51,547 bases of DNA from Candidatus Kaiserbacteria bacterium (GTDB taxonomy: Bacteria; Patescibacteriota; Minisyncoccia; Phycocordibacterales; JABAAK01). The notes under the pieces are model-generated. The model did no database searches. It was not told where the DNA came from and was given only the letters and a program-made list of their open reading frames with translations. Location: positions 1-51,547 of the forward strand of contig JAPOOC010000006.1 of the NCBI GenBank assembly GCA_026713605.1, written 5' to 3'. Within the stretch, counting starts at the first letter, position 1. Every line of letters begins with the position of its first letter. The position numbers and the translations under genes were made by a program. Positions 36,266-44,387 of this stretch are shown piece by piece.

Positions 36266-37006
36266 ATGACTATATATACAAAAATAACGGTGGGGACCTA
36301 CCTTACCCTTGTCGCATTGGTTGCGGGGTTGTTTTTTGTTGTGCAATCACCCTATGCGGAAGATGCTGACAGCATGCCCATCGCAGATTTGGAGGTGTTG
36401 TGTGATGGTGTGTGGCTGTATCCGGTAACACAACCGACCAGTGAATCAGAGAAAAACCTTTTTTATTTAATGCTTGCTGTGGCTGATTTGTGTGATGTTG
36501 TTTTTCAGCACCCCGTCCCAACCGCACATACTATTGGATGGTATTCCCGTGGTTCCTGGCTTAAAAACGGTGCGTATGCGGATGCACAGCGAATACAATT
36601 ATTGGAACAGATTTTTTATGAAAATACTGATATACGATTTAGTGATGTGGAACATATTGCTATTTTTTTCTATGATGATGCTTTGCGTCTTGTTAGTCGG
36701 AAGATTGTGGCAACTGGTAATCATCGTAGTGTAGGTATTGCGTTGGATGTTGTGATGCGGGAAGCGCAACGACTTGGAGCGACGCGTATCGTTTTTTCGC
36801 ACAATCACCCCTATGCCGCTTGCCTGCCTTCTGAGGCGGATCTTTCCGCTGTAGATGTGGCGGAGCAATACTTTTCCCCACTTGGTATGGTGGTACATGA
36901 TTTTGTTGTCGTAACGCAGGATTGCCTGTATTCACTTGAAGCACACAAAGGACATCAAACAGTCGCGTGGGCGCGACAGCAGCTTGGTTATCATTCTGGT
37001 GAGTAG
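36266..37006 (+). CDS. Secreted/membrane-anchored RadC-like JAB (JAMM) domain protein
   Basis: N-terminal TM/signal KITVGTYLTLVALVAGLFFVVQSPYAEDADS; JAMM-type SHNHPYAACLPSEADLSAVDVAEQYFSPLGMVVHDFVVV. Confidence 0.75.
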   Translation: MTIYTKITVGTYLTLVALVAGLFFVVQSPYAEDADSMPIADLEVLCDGVWLYPVTQPTSESEKNLFYLMLAVADLCDVVFQHPVPTAHTIGWYSRGSWLKNGAYADAQRIQLLEQIFYENTDIRFSDVEHIAIFFYDDALRLVSRKIVATGNHRSVGIALDVVMREAQRLGATRIVFSHNHPYAACLPSEADLSAVDVAEQYFSPLGMVVHDFVVVTQDCLYSLEAHKGHQTVAWARQQLGYHSGE

Positions 37007-37076
37007 GTTTATATTGTGCGCTGCTATTTCAAGGACATTTTGCGTGGGAAAGGCTCAGGCAGTACCCACATAACTG

Positions 37077-37176
37077 ATTGCAGGTAACTTGTGTGGCGGT
37101 ATCCGCCCGTACGATGTGCGGTCGGGTACGGCTACATTAGCCGAATAATAACCTAAAAAATAACTATGAAAAATAA
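37077..37176 (+). repeat. 100-bp leader repeat, copy A, ending in the first codons of the downstream gene
   Basis: attgcaggtaacttgtgtggcggtatccgcccgtacgatgtgcggtcgggtacggctacattagccgaataataacctaaaaaataactatgaaaaataa. Confidence 0.95.
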
Positions 37177-37582
37177 ATCAATTGAAGATCGTATGACCAT
37201 TGCAAAGAGCCATAAAACATCAGAAGAGACCTTGGTTGAACTTGCAAATGATAATGAATGGGTGGTTCGTTGTGCAGTGTGTGAAAACATAAATACACCA
37301 AAACAGATTCTTGACAAACTGTCAGATGATAAAAATGAGGGTGTTCTTTGGTCGGTATCTCAAAATGAGAACACACCACAAGAAACACTAAAAAAACTTG
37401 CCTTTCACAAAGAAAGTTCTGTGCGTGGATTTGTGGCAAGAAATCCAAATACACCAGCAAGAACGCTTGAACGAATTGTTGTTAATGATGATGATGAACT
37501 TGTTGTTAATGATGTAGCCATGAACCCGAAAGTTACAAAAAGAATTCTTGATAAGATTGACTTACGCAATAAGGTGTCCTAA
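37166..37582 (+). CDS. LRV/HEAT-like repeat protein
   Basis: Repeats of the type VVRCAVCENINTPKQILDKLSDD / GVLWSVSQNENTPQETLKKLAFH / SVRGFVARNPNTPARTLERIVVN. Confidence 0.75.
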   Translation: MKNKSIEDRMTIAKSHKTSEETLVELANDNEWVVRCAVCENINTPKQILDKLSDDKNEGVLWSVSQNENTPQETLKKLAFHKESSVRGFVARNPNTPARTLERIVVNDDDELVVNDVAMNPKVTKRILDKIDLRNKVS

Positions 37583-37706
37583 CAGCATGATGTATACACC
37601 AGACAGTCGGGTATTCACCGAGTGCCCCTCTGCCTGCTGTTTATAGTAGGTACCGATACTGCTCCTGCAGCCTTTGGTTAGGTAATGTGGCAGTCCCAGA
37701 CAACTT

Positions 37707-37806
37707 ATTGCAGGTAACTTGTGTGGCGGTATGCGCCCGTACTATGTGCGGTCGGGTACGGCTACATCAGCCGAATAATAACCTAAAAAATAACTATGAA
37801 AAATAA
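37707..37806 (+). repeat. 100-bp leader repeat, copy B
   Basis: Same as copy A with 3 visible substitutions; offset exactly 630 bp. Confidence 0.95.
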
Positions 37807-38077
37807 CAAAAAATTATCAACAAAACAAACACTAAAAATCGCTGCTATAGGTCTGCCAGCAACACTCCTTGGAATACTGGCAATTGGCAGTAGCAACGAG
37901 ATGGCTGCATTGTTAGTGTTTGCGATTGTGTGCGCTGCATACTTTTTACCAACCATATGGGCATGCAAAGAAAACCACCACAACAAGAATTCAATAGCGG
38001 TAATAAACTTCTTCCTTGGCTGGACTTTCATTGGCTGGGTAGTTGCACTTGCGATGGCCGGCACAAAAAGCCGGTAG
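37796..38077 (+). CDS. Superinfection immunity protein-like (Imm_superinfect family) small membrane protein
   Basis: FAIVCAAYFLPTIWACKENHHNKNSIAVINFFLGWTFIGWVVALAMA matches the family signature (YFLPTI...N...LGWT.IGW..AL). Confidence 0.85.
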   Translation: MKNNKKLSTKQTLKIAAIGLPATLLGILAIGSSNEMAALLVFAIVCAAYFLPTIWACKENHHNKNSIAVINFFLGWTFIGWVVALAMAGTKSR

Positions 38078-38177
38078 TGGCAGATTGTAAGCAGGTCCGC
38101 ATACCACAACTTAATGTAGAATGCTAAACTCAAGATTCAGTTTCAGTTCGGAATAATAACAAAGGATTACCATATCC

Positions 38178-38212
38178 CGCACCCCCTACACTCTGTAGGG
38201 GGTGTGTTTTGT
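38178..38212 (+). terminator. 11-bp perfect terminator hairpin
   Basis: CACCCCCTACA CTC TGTAGGGGGTG TGTTTTG. Confidence 0.75.
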
Positions 38213-38283
38213 GCCACAGTGTAGGTATGCACGCAAAGGGCTCTGTTTCGGTGATGCAGAATATATGGTATTATGGAGTTTAT

Positions 38284-38562
38284 ATGGCAAAGAAAGATGT
38301 TCAAGTTGCGAAAAAGGCAACAGCTGATCGGTCTTCTGATGACCGTTCTAAGAAAGGGTCTGTCGCACCCGGGAAGGGGGTACGCAAGGAAGATTTGATT
38401 CAACAGATTCGGAAGCATAAGCAGGAAATACAGGAGATGCGGTTTGGGCTCTCTAAGGAGGCACAGCGGAAGGGTAGTTCTCGGAAGCGGTTGCGTCAAC
38501 AGGTTGCCCGTGCGGCGACAAAGTTGACTACTTTGCGGAAGAGTGGTGTTGTAGGTAAGTGA
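38284..38562 (+). CDS. rpmC: 50S ribosomal protein L29 with N-terminal extension
   Basis: DLIQQIRKHKQEIQEMRFGLSKEAQRKGSSRKRLRQQVARAATKLTTLR; syntenic with rpsQ. Confidence 0.75.
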   Translation: MAKKDVQVAKKATADRSSDDRSKKGSVAPGKGVRKEDLIQQIRKHKQEIQEMRFGLSKEAQRKGSSRKRLRQQVARAATKLTTLRKSGVVGK

Positions 38563-38621
38563 TGTTGTGTATCGCATAAAAATGGTATGTGTGTCATACT
38601 ATATATACTTACTGTTTTGCT

Positions 38622-38861
38622 ATGGAAGAGAAAAAAAATAAAAAGACATTGCGTGGGGTTGCGGTTTCAACGAAAATGCAGGACACTGTTGTAGTGGCGG
38701 TTGATCGGTATGTGAAGCATCCTATATACGGTAAATATCGTCGTGTTACCAAGCGGTATAAGGCACATTGTCCTGGTAACACCGTTTCAGTGGGTGATGC
38801 CGTGACGATAGAGTCCTGTCGCCCTGTTTCCAAAGAAAAGCGTTTTCAAGTAGTACTATAG
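38622..38861 (+). CDS. rpsQ: 30S ribosomal protein S17
   Basis: KTLRGVAVSTKMQDTVVVAVDRYVKHPIYGKYRRVTKRYKAHCPGNTVSVGDAVTIESCRPVSKEKRF. Confidence 0.95.
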   Translation: MEEKKNKKTLRGVAVSTKMQDTVVVAVDRYVKHPIYGKYRRVTKRYKAHCPGNTVSVGDAVTIESCRPVSKEKRFQVVL

Positions 38862-38867
38862 CCACAT

Positions 38868-39239
38868 ATGATACAGCCACAAACCGTTGTAAAAGTAACT
38901 GATAATTCGGGCGCAAAGATTGCGCGGGTGTTTAAGGTGTTGCGGGGAAGTCAGCGGCGGTATGCGTATATTGGTGATGAGGTGGTGTGTGCTGTGCAAG
39001 TTGCGGAGCCACGGAAAGAGGTGAAAAAGAAGCAGGTGATACATGCGGTGGTGGTACGGCAGAAGAAACCGTTTCGGCGGGAAGATGGATCCTATGTTTC
39101 TTTCAGCGAGAATGCGGTGGTGGTGGTTGATAGTAAAAAGAAAGAGCCGCTGTCAACCCGTATTTTTGGTCCGGTACCACGAGAGCTTGAAAAAGTTGGC
39201 TATGGCAGAATAACTTCTATGGCATCGGAGGTGGTGTAA
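38868..39239 (+). CDS. rplN: 50S ribosomal protein L14
   Basis: MIQPQTVVKVTDNSGAKIARVFKVL...RIFGPVPRELEKVGYGRITSMASEVV. Confidence 0.96.
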   Translation: MIQPQTVVKVTDNSGAKIARVFKVLRGSQRRYAYIGDEVVCAVQVAEPRKEVKKKQVIHAVVVRQKKPFRREDGSYVSFSENAVVVVDSKKKEPLSTRIFGPVPRELEKVGYGRITSMASEVV

Positions 39240-39253
39240 TACAATACTTATAT

Positions 39254-39607
39254 ATGAAAGTACATATTGGAGACACAGTAACTATTTGCAAAGGCGCTGA
39301 CCGTGGTAAGGAAGGGGTGGTATTGCGGGTGTTGCGGGAGAGTGGTAGAGTTGTGGTTGCTGGTGTGAATATTCGCACACTCCATAAAAAACCGCGAACT
39401 GGTGATGAGCAGGGGAGCATTGAGAAAAAAGAGATGCCCATTGCTTGCTCTAATGTTATGGTTGTTGATCCATCCGACAAACGGCGGACGCGGGTTGGGT
39501 ATGTCGGTTCTGGGCGGGAGAAGCAGCGGGTTGCAAAGCGTACTGGCAAGGTGCTTAAGCATACCCCGAAGAAAAAAAGTACACCTGATACTCAAGAAAA
39601 ATCGTAA
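39254..39607 (+). CDS. rplX: 50S ribosomal protein L24
   Basis: MKVHIGDTVTICKGADRGKEGVVLRVL...VAGVNIRTLHKKP. Confidence 0.93.
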   Translation: MKVHIGDTVTICKGADRGKEGVVLRVLRESGRVVVAGVNIRTLHKKPRTGDEQGSIEKKEMPIACSNVMVVDPSDKRRTRVGYVGSGREKQRVAKRTGKVLKHTPKKKSTPDTQEKS

Positions 39608-39609
39608 CT

Positions 39610-40155
39610 ATGATTACCATACAGACAAAAATTAATGGGGCTTTTGATGCGTTGAAATCTTTGTTTCAATGGAAGAATGCTTTGCAGGTTCCGCGGGTGG
39701 AAAAGATTGTCATCTCAACTGGTACTGGGCGGGTGCGTAAGGAGAAGCAGACGGTAGTATTGATACAGGATCGGTTGGCGAAGATTACTGGGCAGAAAGT
39801 GGTCCCCCGCAAGGCGAGGAAATCTATCGCCTCGTTTAAGTTGCGAGATGGCGAAACGGTTGGTTTTATGACTACCTTGCGTGGCAAAAATATGTATGCG
39901 TTTTTGGATAAACTGATCAATGTCGCCATCCCTCGGATGCGTGATTTTCGTGGTATACCACATACCTCTGTTGACGAGATGGGTAATTTGACTATCGGTG
40001 TCCCTGAACACACCATATTTCCAGAGACACCTGATGAGAACCTGCAGGACATTTTTGGGATGTCGGTGACTATTGTTACCACTGCGCAAAACAGAGACGA
40101 AGCATTGGCATTTTTGCGCCATATTGGGGTACCGTTTATTCGTACAGAGGGGTAG
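39610..40155 (+). CDS. rplE: 50S ribosomal protein L5
   Basis: NALQVPRVEKIVISTGTGR...ARKSIASFKLRDGETVGFMTTLRGKNMYAFLDKLINVAIPRMRDFRG. Confidence 0.95.
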   Translation: MITIQTKINGAFDALKSLFQWKNALQVPRVEKIVISTGTGRVRKEKQTVVLIQDRLAKITGQKVVPRKARKSIASFKLRDGETVGFMTTLRGKNMYAFLDKLINVAIPRMRDFRGIPHTSVDEMGNLTIGVPEHTIFPETPDENLQDIFGMSVTIVTTAQNRDEALAFLRHIGVPFIRTEG

Positions 40156-40358
40156 TGCTGACCCCCCCTTTTTTTGTTTTGCTGATTGGATAAGTTTAGG
40201 GGTGCCATTTGTTGTATTCTTGCCGCGCTTTATTTACTCTAGAAAACTTTCTTGCTCTCCACCATATTTTTTTTATTTGTCCAGTTTCCACATATTTGAT
40301 TTTGTTGTTGTTGAGTGGGCTTTTTGTGGGTTTTGGTTGTATGTATACTATAAGTATT

Positions 40359-41438
40359 ATGGGAGATATTGTGTTGCCATCGGGGTATCAATTCGGGTCA
40401 GTTTCTCCGTCTGCCGCAGGTGTTGGCGGTGCTGGTGCTTCCGACAGTGGTACTGACGAGGGGGAGCCGCTGTTGGCGGAGAACAAAGATAGGTTTGTAC
40501 TGTTTCCTATTGAGCATAATGACATTTGGGAGTTTTATCGGAATGGGGTGGCAAATTTTTGGGTGCCGGAGGAGGTGAATTTTTCTGATGATATTAGTCA
40601 TTGGCGGGATCGGCTGAATGATGACGAGCGGCACTTCGTTAAGCATATTTTGGCGTTTTTTGCGGCTTCTGACGGTATTGTGAACGAGAACCTTGCGGAG
40701 GATTTCTTGGAGCGGGTGCAGTATACAGAGGCGAAGTTTTTTTATGGGTTTCAGATCGCTGTTGAGAATATTCATTCGCACACCTATTCATTGTTTATTG
40801 ATACCTATGTTCAAGATCGGGCGGAGCAGGATCATTTACTCCATGCGGTTGAGACGGTGCCGTCGGTGAAGAAGAAAGCGGATTGGGCACTTCGTTGGAT
40901 TGAGCAGGGGAGTTTTGTGGAGCGGTTGGTTGCGTTTGCTATCGTTGAGGGAATTTTCTTTTCTGGGAGTTTTTGCTCTATTTTTTGGCTGAAGCATCGG
41001 GGGCTGATGCCGGGGCTGTCATTTGCGAACCAGCTGATTTCCCGAGATGAGGGGTTGCATCGAGATTTTGCGTGCCTTTTGTATCGTGACCATATTGTGC
41101 AGAAGTTGCCGCAGGAAAAGTTGACGGCTATTATACAGGAAGCGGTAGCTCTTGAGAAAGAATTTATCACCGAGTCGTTGCCGGTACGGTTGATTGGCAT
41201 GAATGCTGATAAAATGTCGCAGTATATTGAGTATGTGACGGATCACCTGCTTGTGGAGATGGGGTTGGAGAAGATGTTTCATGCGTCCAATCCGTTTGAT
41301 TTTATGGATATGATTTCTCTGGAAGGAAAGACGAATTTTTTTGAGCGGCGGGTGTCGGAGTATCAGAAGGCAGGTGTGGCGACTGATGGCGGTTCGGAAT
41401 CTGCTCGTCGAGATTTTGATTTAGATCAGGATTTTTAG
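40359..41438 (+). CDS. nrdB: Ribonucleoside-diphosphate reductase beta subunit (class I)
   Basis: [49 protein letters not shown] metal ligands; C-terminal DFDLDQDF. Confidence 0.94.
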   Translation: MGDIVLPSGYQFGSVSPSAAGVGGAGASDSGTDEGEPLLAENKDRFVLFPIEHNDIWEFYRNGVANFWVPEEVNFSDDISHWRDRLNDDERHFVKHILAFFAASDGIVNENLAEDFLERVQYTEAKFFYGFQIAVENIHSHTYSLFIDTYVQDRAEQDHLLHAVETVPSVKKKADWALRWIEQGSFVERLVAFAIVEGIFFSGSFCSIFWLKHRGLMPGLSFANQLISRDEGLHRDFACLLYRDHIVQKLPQEKLTAIIQEAVALEKEFITESLPVRLIGMNADKMSQYIEYVTDHLLVEMGLEKMFHASNPFDFMDMISLEGKTNFFERRVSEYQKAGVATDGGSESARRDFDLDQDF

Positions 41439-41651
41439 CGTGTGTTGTAGTGGTGTGAAGTCAATAGTTATATTTCAAGCAGTTTTCCCCAGACGCGAGA
41501 ACGCTTGACTTTTCTCGTGCAACAATGGAGTAGTGGAAAATCTTGAGCCGTTTGAGCGGGATGTGTAGGAAGCGATGGATGGTACTTTGGCACACTTATA
41601 AGGTGTTGCCAATAACACTATGCCACAAGGTGCATACCACGAATAAATACC

Positions 41652-44108
41652 ATGATGTACGTCCTTAAAAGAAGTGGTGAGCGGGAGGAGGTGCGGTTTG
41701 ACGCTATTTTAGAGCGGATTTCTTCTCTTATGGATGGGTTAGATGCGCGGTTTGTTGATCCTGCGGAGGTTACCCAGCGGGTGGTTGACGGGTTGCATGA
41801 TGGGATTAAGACGACGGAATTAGATGAGTTAGCAGCGCGGGTGTGTGCATCTCTGGCAACGGTGCATTTTGATTTTGCGCGATTGGCGGCGCGAATTGCC
41901 ATCTCTAATTTGCACAAGGAGACGGATGCGTCTTTTACCGAGGTGGTGAAGAAGTTGCATGCGTATGTTGAGCCACGGACGGGATTGCACGCGCCGTTTG
42001 TGTCTGATGAGTTGCTGGAGTTGGTTACTCTCCATGGCGAGAAGATAGATGCTGCGATTGATCATGGTAGGGATTATGAGCTGTTTGACTACTTTGGTAT
42101 TAAGACCTTGGGGAAAGGGTATTTGATGTCGTTTGGTGATACGCCGGTTGAGCGGCCGCAGCACCTGTTTATGCGGGTTGCGCTCGGTATACATGGTGAT
42201 GATTTGGAGGCGGCGTTTGAGACCTATAATCACTTGTCCTTGAAGGACTTTACTCACGCGACGCCGACTCTGTTTAATGCTGGTACCCCGATTCCGCAAA
42301 TGAGTTCGTGTTTTTTGGTGGCTATGTCGGATGATAGTATTAAGGGAATTTACAAAACGCTATCTGATGTGGCATTGATTTCACAGCATGCGGGTGGATT
42401 GGGTATTAATATACATAATATTCGAGCGAAAGGGAGTTTTATTGCAGGATCACGCGGCTATTCTAATGGGTTGGTGCCAATGTTGCGGAATTTTAATGAG
42501 ACGGCGCGGTATGTTGACCAGGGCGGTGGTAAGCGAAAGGGGGCGTTTTGTGTGTACCTTGAGCCATGGCATGCGGATGTGGCAGATTTTCTTGATTTGC
42601 GAAAGAATCATGGTGCAGAGGAGATGCGAACGCGGGATTTGTTTTTGGCGCTGTGGATTCCTGATGAATTTATGCGACGGGTTGAGGCAGGTAGTGATTG
42701 GACGCTGATGTGTCCGAAGGAGTGCCCAGGACTCTACACTTCGCATGGAGAAGATTTTGAATCGCTGTATCGGCAATATGAACAAGAGGGGCGAGGGAGA
42801 AAGACGATACAGGCGCGAGATTTGTGGCATCAGATCATTGAGTCGCAGATTGAGACCGGCACACCGTTTATGTTGTATAAGGATTCGGCGAACCGTAAGT
42901 CAAACCAGAAAAACCTGGGGACGATTCGTAGTAGTAATTTGTGTACCGAGGTTGTGCAATATTCTGATGAGAAAGAGACCGCAATGTGTAATTTGGCCTC
43001 TATTTGTGTGAATAAATTTGTTCGGGATGATGGGTCTTATGATTTTGAGCGGTTGCATCATATTGCAAAGGTGGTGTGTCGTAATTTGAATAAGGTGATT
43101 GATCGGAATTACTATGTGGTTCCAGAGTCGTCATACTCTAATTTACGGCACCGTCCTATTGGTATTGGGGTACAGGGGTTGGCTGATGCGTTTGCGCTTT
43201 TGCGGTATTCGTTTGATGAGCCGCGGGCACGAGAATTGAATAAGAATATCTTTGAAACCATTTATCACGGAGCGGTTGAGGCGTCTATTGAGTTGGCGAA
43301 GCGGGATGGAGCATATGAAACTTTCAAAGGGTCGCCGGCATCTGAAGGGAAATTTCAGTTTGATCTGTGGGGGGTGATACCTGACTCTGGGTTGTGGGAT
43401 TGGGAGGTGACTCGGCAGGATATGCTTGCGCACGGACTGCGGAATTCGCTCTTTTTGGCGCCGATGCCGACGGCGACGACGGCGCAGATATTTAGTAACA
43501 ACGAATCGGTTGAGCCGTTTACCTCTAATCTCTATGTGCGGCGTGTCTTGTCGGGTGAATTTATTGTGATTAATAAACATCTGTTACGGGATTTGCAGGA
43601 GTTGGGGATTTGGAGTGATGCTATGCGACAGCAGTTGATAGCGGCGCGTGGGTCGGTGCAGGAGATTATGGAGATTCCTGAGGAGGTGCGGCAACGGTAT
43701 CGTACTGTGTGGGAGATTCCGCAGCGACACATTGTTGATATGGCGGCTGATAGGGGTCCGTATATTTGCCAGAGTATGAGTTTGAATGTTCATATGCGAG
43801 ATGCGACTGCAGGGAAGTTGACTGCGTTACATTTTCACACATGGAAGCGAGGATTGAAAACAGGGATGTACTATCTGCGCAACACACCGGCGGTTGAAGC
43901 AGTGCAGTTTACCGTGGATAAGACGAAGATGGGGAGTGTTTCTTCAGGGAAGCCCGTTTCGGCAGGGCATGTGCCGTCCGTTGTGCAGGATGTGCCGCAG
44001 CAGCATGCTCCGCAGGTGAAGGAGGAAGTTGCTGTTTCGGTGACAACCTCTCCGAACCCTTCTATGCTTGATGAGGAGGTGGGCAAGTGTGATTCTTGCG
44101 GGTCTTGA
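41652..44108 (+). CDS. nrdA: Ribonucleoside-diphosphate reductase alpha subunit with ATP-cone
   Basis: N-terminal ATP-cone; [48 protein letters not shown]-terminal CDSC. Confidence 0.96.
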   Translation: MMYVLKRSGEREEVRFDAILERISSLMDGLDARFVDPAEVTQRVVDGLHDGIKTTELDELAARVCASLATVHFDFARLAARIAISNLHKETDASFTEVVKKLHAYVEPRTGLHAPFVSDELLELVTLHGEKIDAAIDHGRDYELFDYFGIKTLGKGYLMSFGDTPVERPQHLFMRVALGIHGDDLEAAFETYNHLSLKDFTHATPTLFNAGTPIPQMSSCFLVAMSDDSIKGIYKTLSDVALISQHAGGLGINIHNIRAKGSFIAGSRGYSNGLVPMLRNFNETARYVDQGGGKRKGAFCVYLEPWHADVADFLDLRKNHGAEEMRTRDLFLALWIPDEFMRRVEAGSDWTLMCPKECPGLYTSHGEDFESLYRQYEQEGRGRKTIQARDLWHQIIESQIETGTPFMLYKDSANRKSNQKNLGTIRSSNLCTEVVQYSDEKETAMCNLASICVNKFVRDDGSYDFERLHHIAKVVCRNLNKVIDRNYYVVPESSYSNLRHRPIGIGVQGLADAFALLRYSFDEPRARELNKNIFETIYHGAVEASIELAKRDGAYETFKGSPASEGKFQFDLWGVIPDSGLWDWEVTRQDMLAHGLRNSLFLAPMPTATTAQIFSNNESVEPFTSNLYVRRVLSGEFIVINKHLLRDLQELGIWSDAMRQQLIAARGSVQEIMEIPEEVRQRYRTVWEIPQRHIVDMAADRGPYICQSMSLNVHMRDATAGKLTALHFHTWKRGLKTGMYYLRNTPAVEAVQFTVDKTKMGSVSSGKPVSAGHVPSVVQDVPQQHAPQVKEEVAVSVTTSPNPSMLDEEVGKCDSCGS

Positions 44109-44345
44109 CTTCGGGTGACTGTGAGTGTAGTATTTTACCGTTTTTAGGCACTATTGTTTCGTTGATTTGTACTTGCTTGGCACTTTTCTTGTTCAGGTCT
44201 TTTGGGTGTGTACAGTTGTTTTGTTCCCTGTTTTTTAGTGGTAGTATGGTTATGTAGGGTCTTATCCAGTACTCTACAATAGTTTTTTACGAGAGGCGGT
44301 TTTTTGGTGCTTTATGGTGTAGGCACTTATACTACCTTGCCTCAA

Positions 44346-44384
44346 CAGAAGAGAGCTCTCCCGAGCTCTCTTCTGCATTTTTTA
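44346..44384. terminator. 13-bp perfect hairpin terminator downstream of nrdA and recG (convergent)
   Basis: CAGAAGAGAGCTC TCCC GAGCTCTCTTCTG CATTTTTT. Confidence 0.85.
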
Positions 44385-44387
44385 CAA

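Noticed and set aside
37070-37806. The 100-bp repeats as integron attC sites
   Set aside because: GTTAGGT...ACCTAAA-like boxes can be found around copy B but in the wrong orientation relative to attC (RYYYAAC...GTTRRRY), copy A lacks the same boxes, and no intI is in the window.
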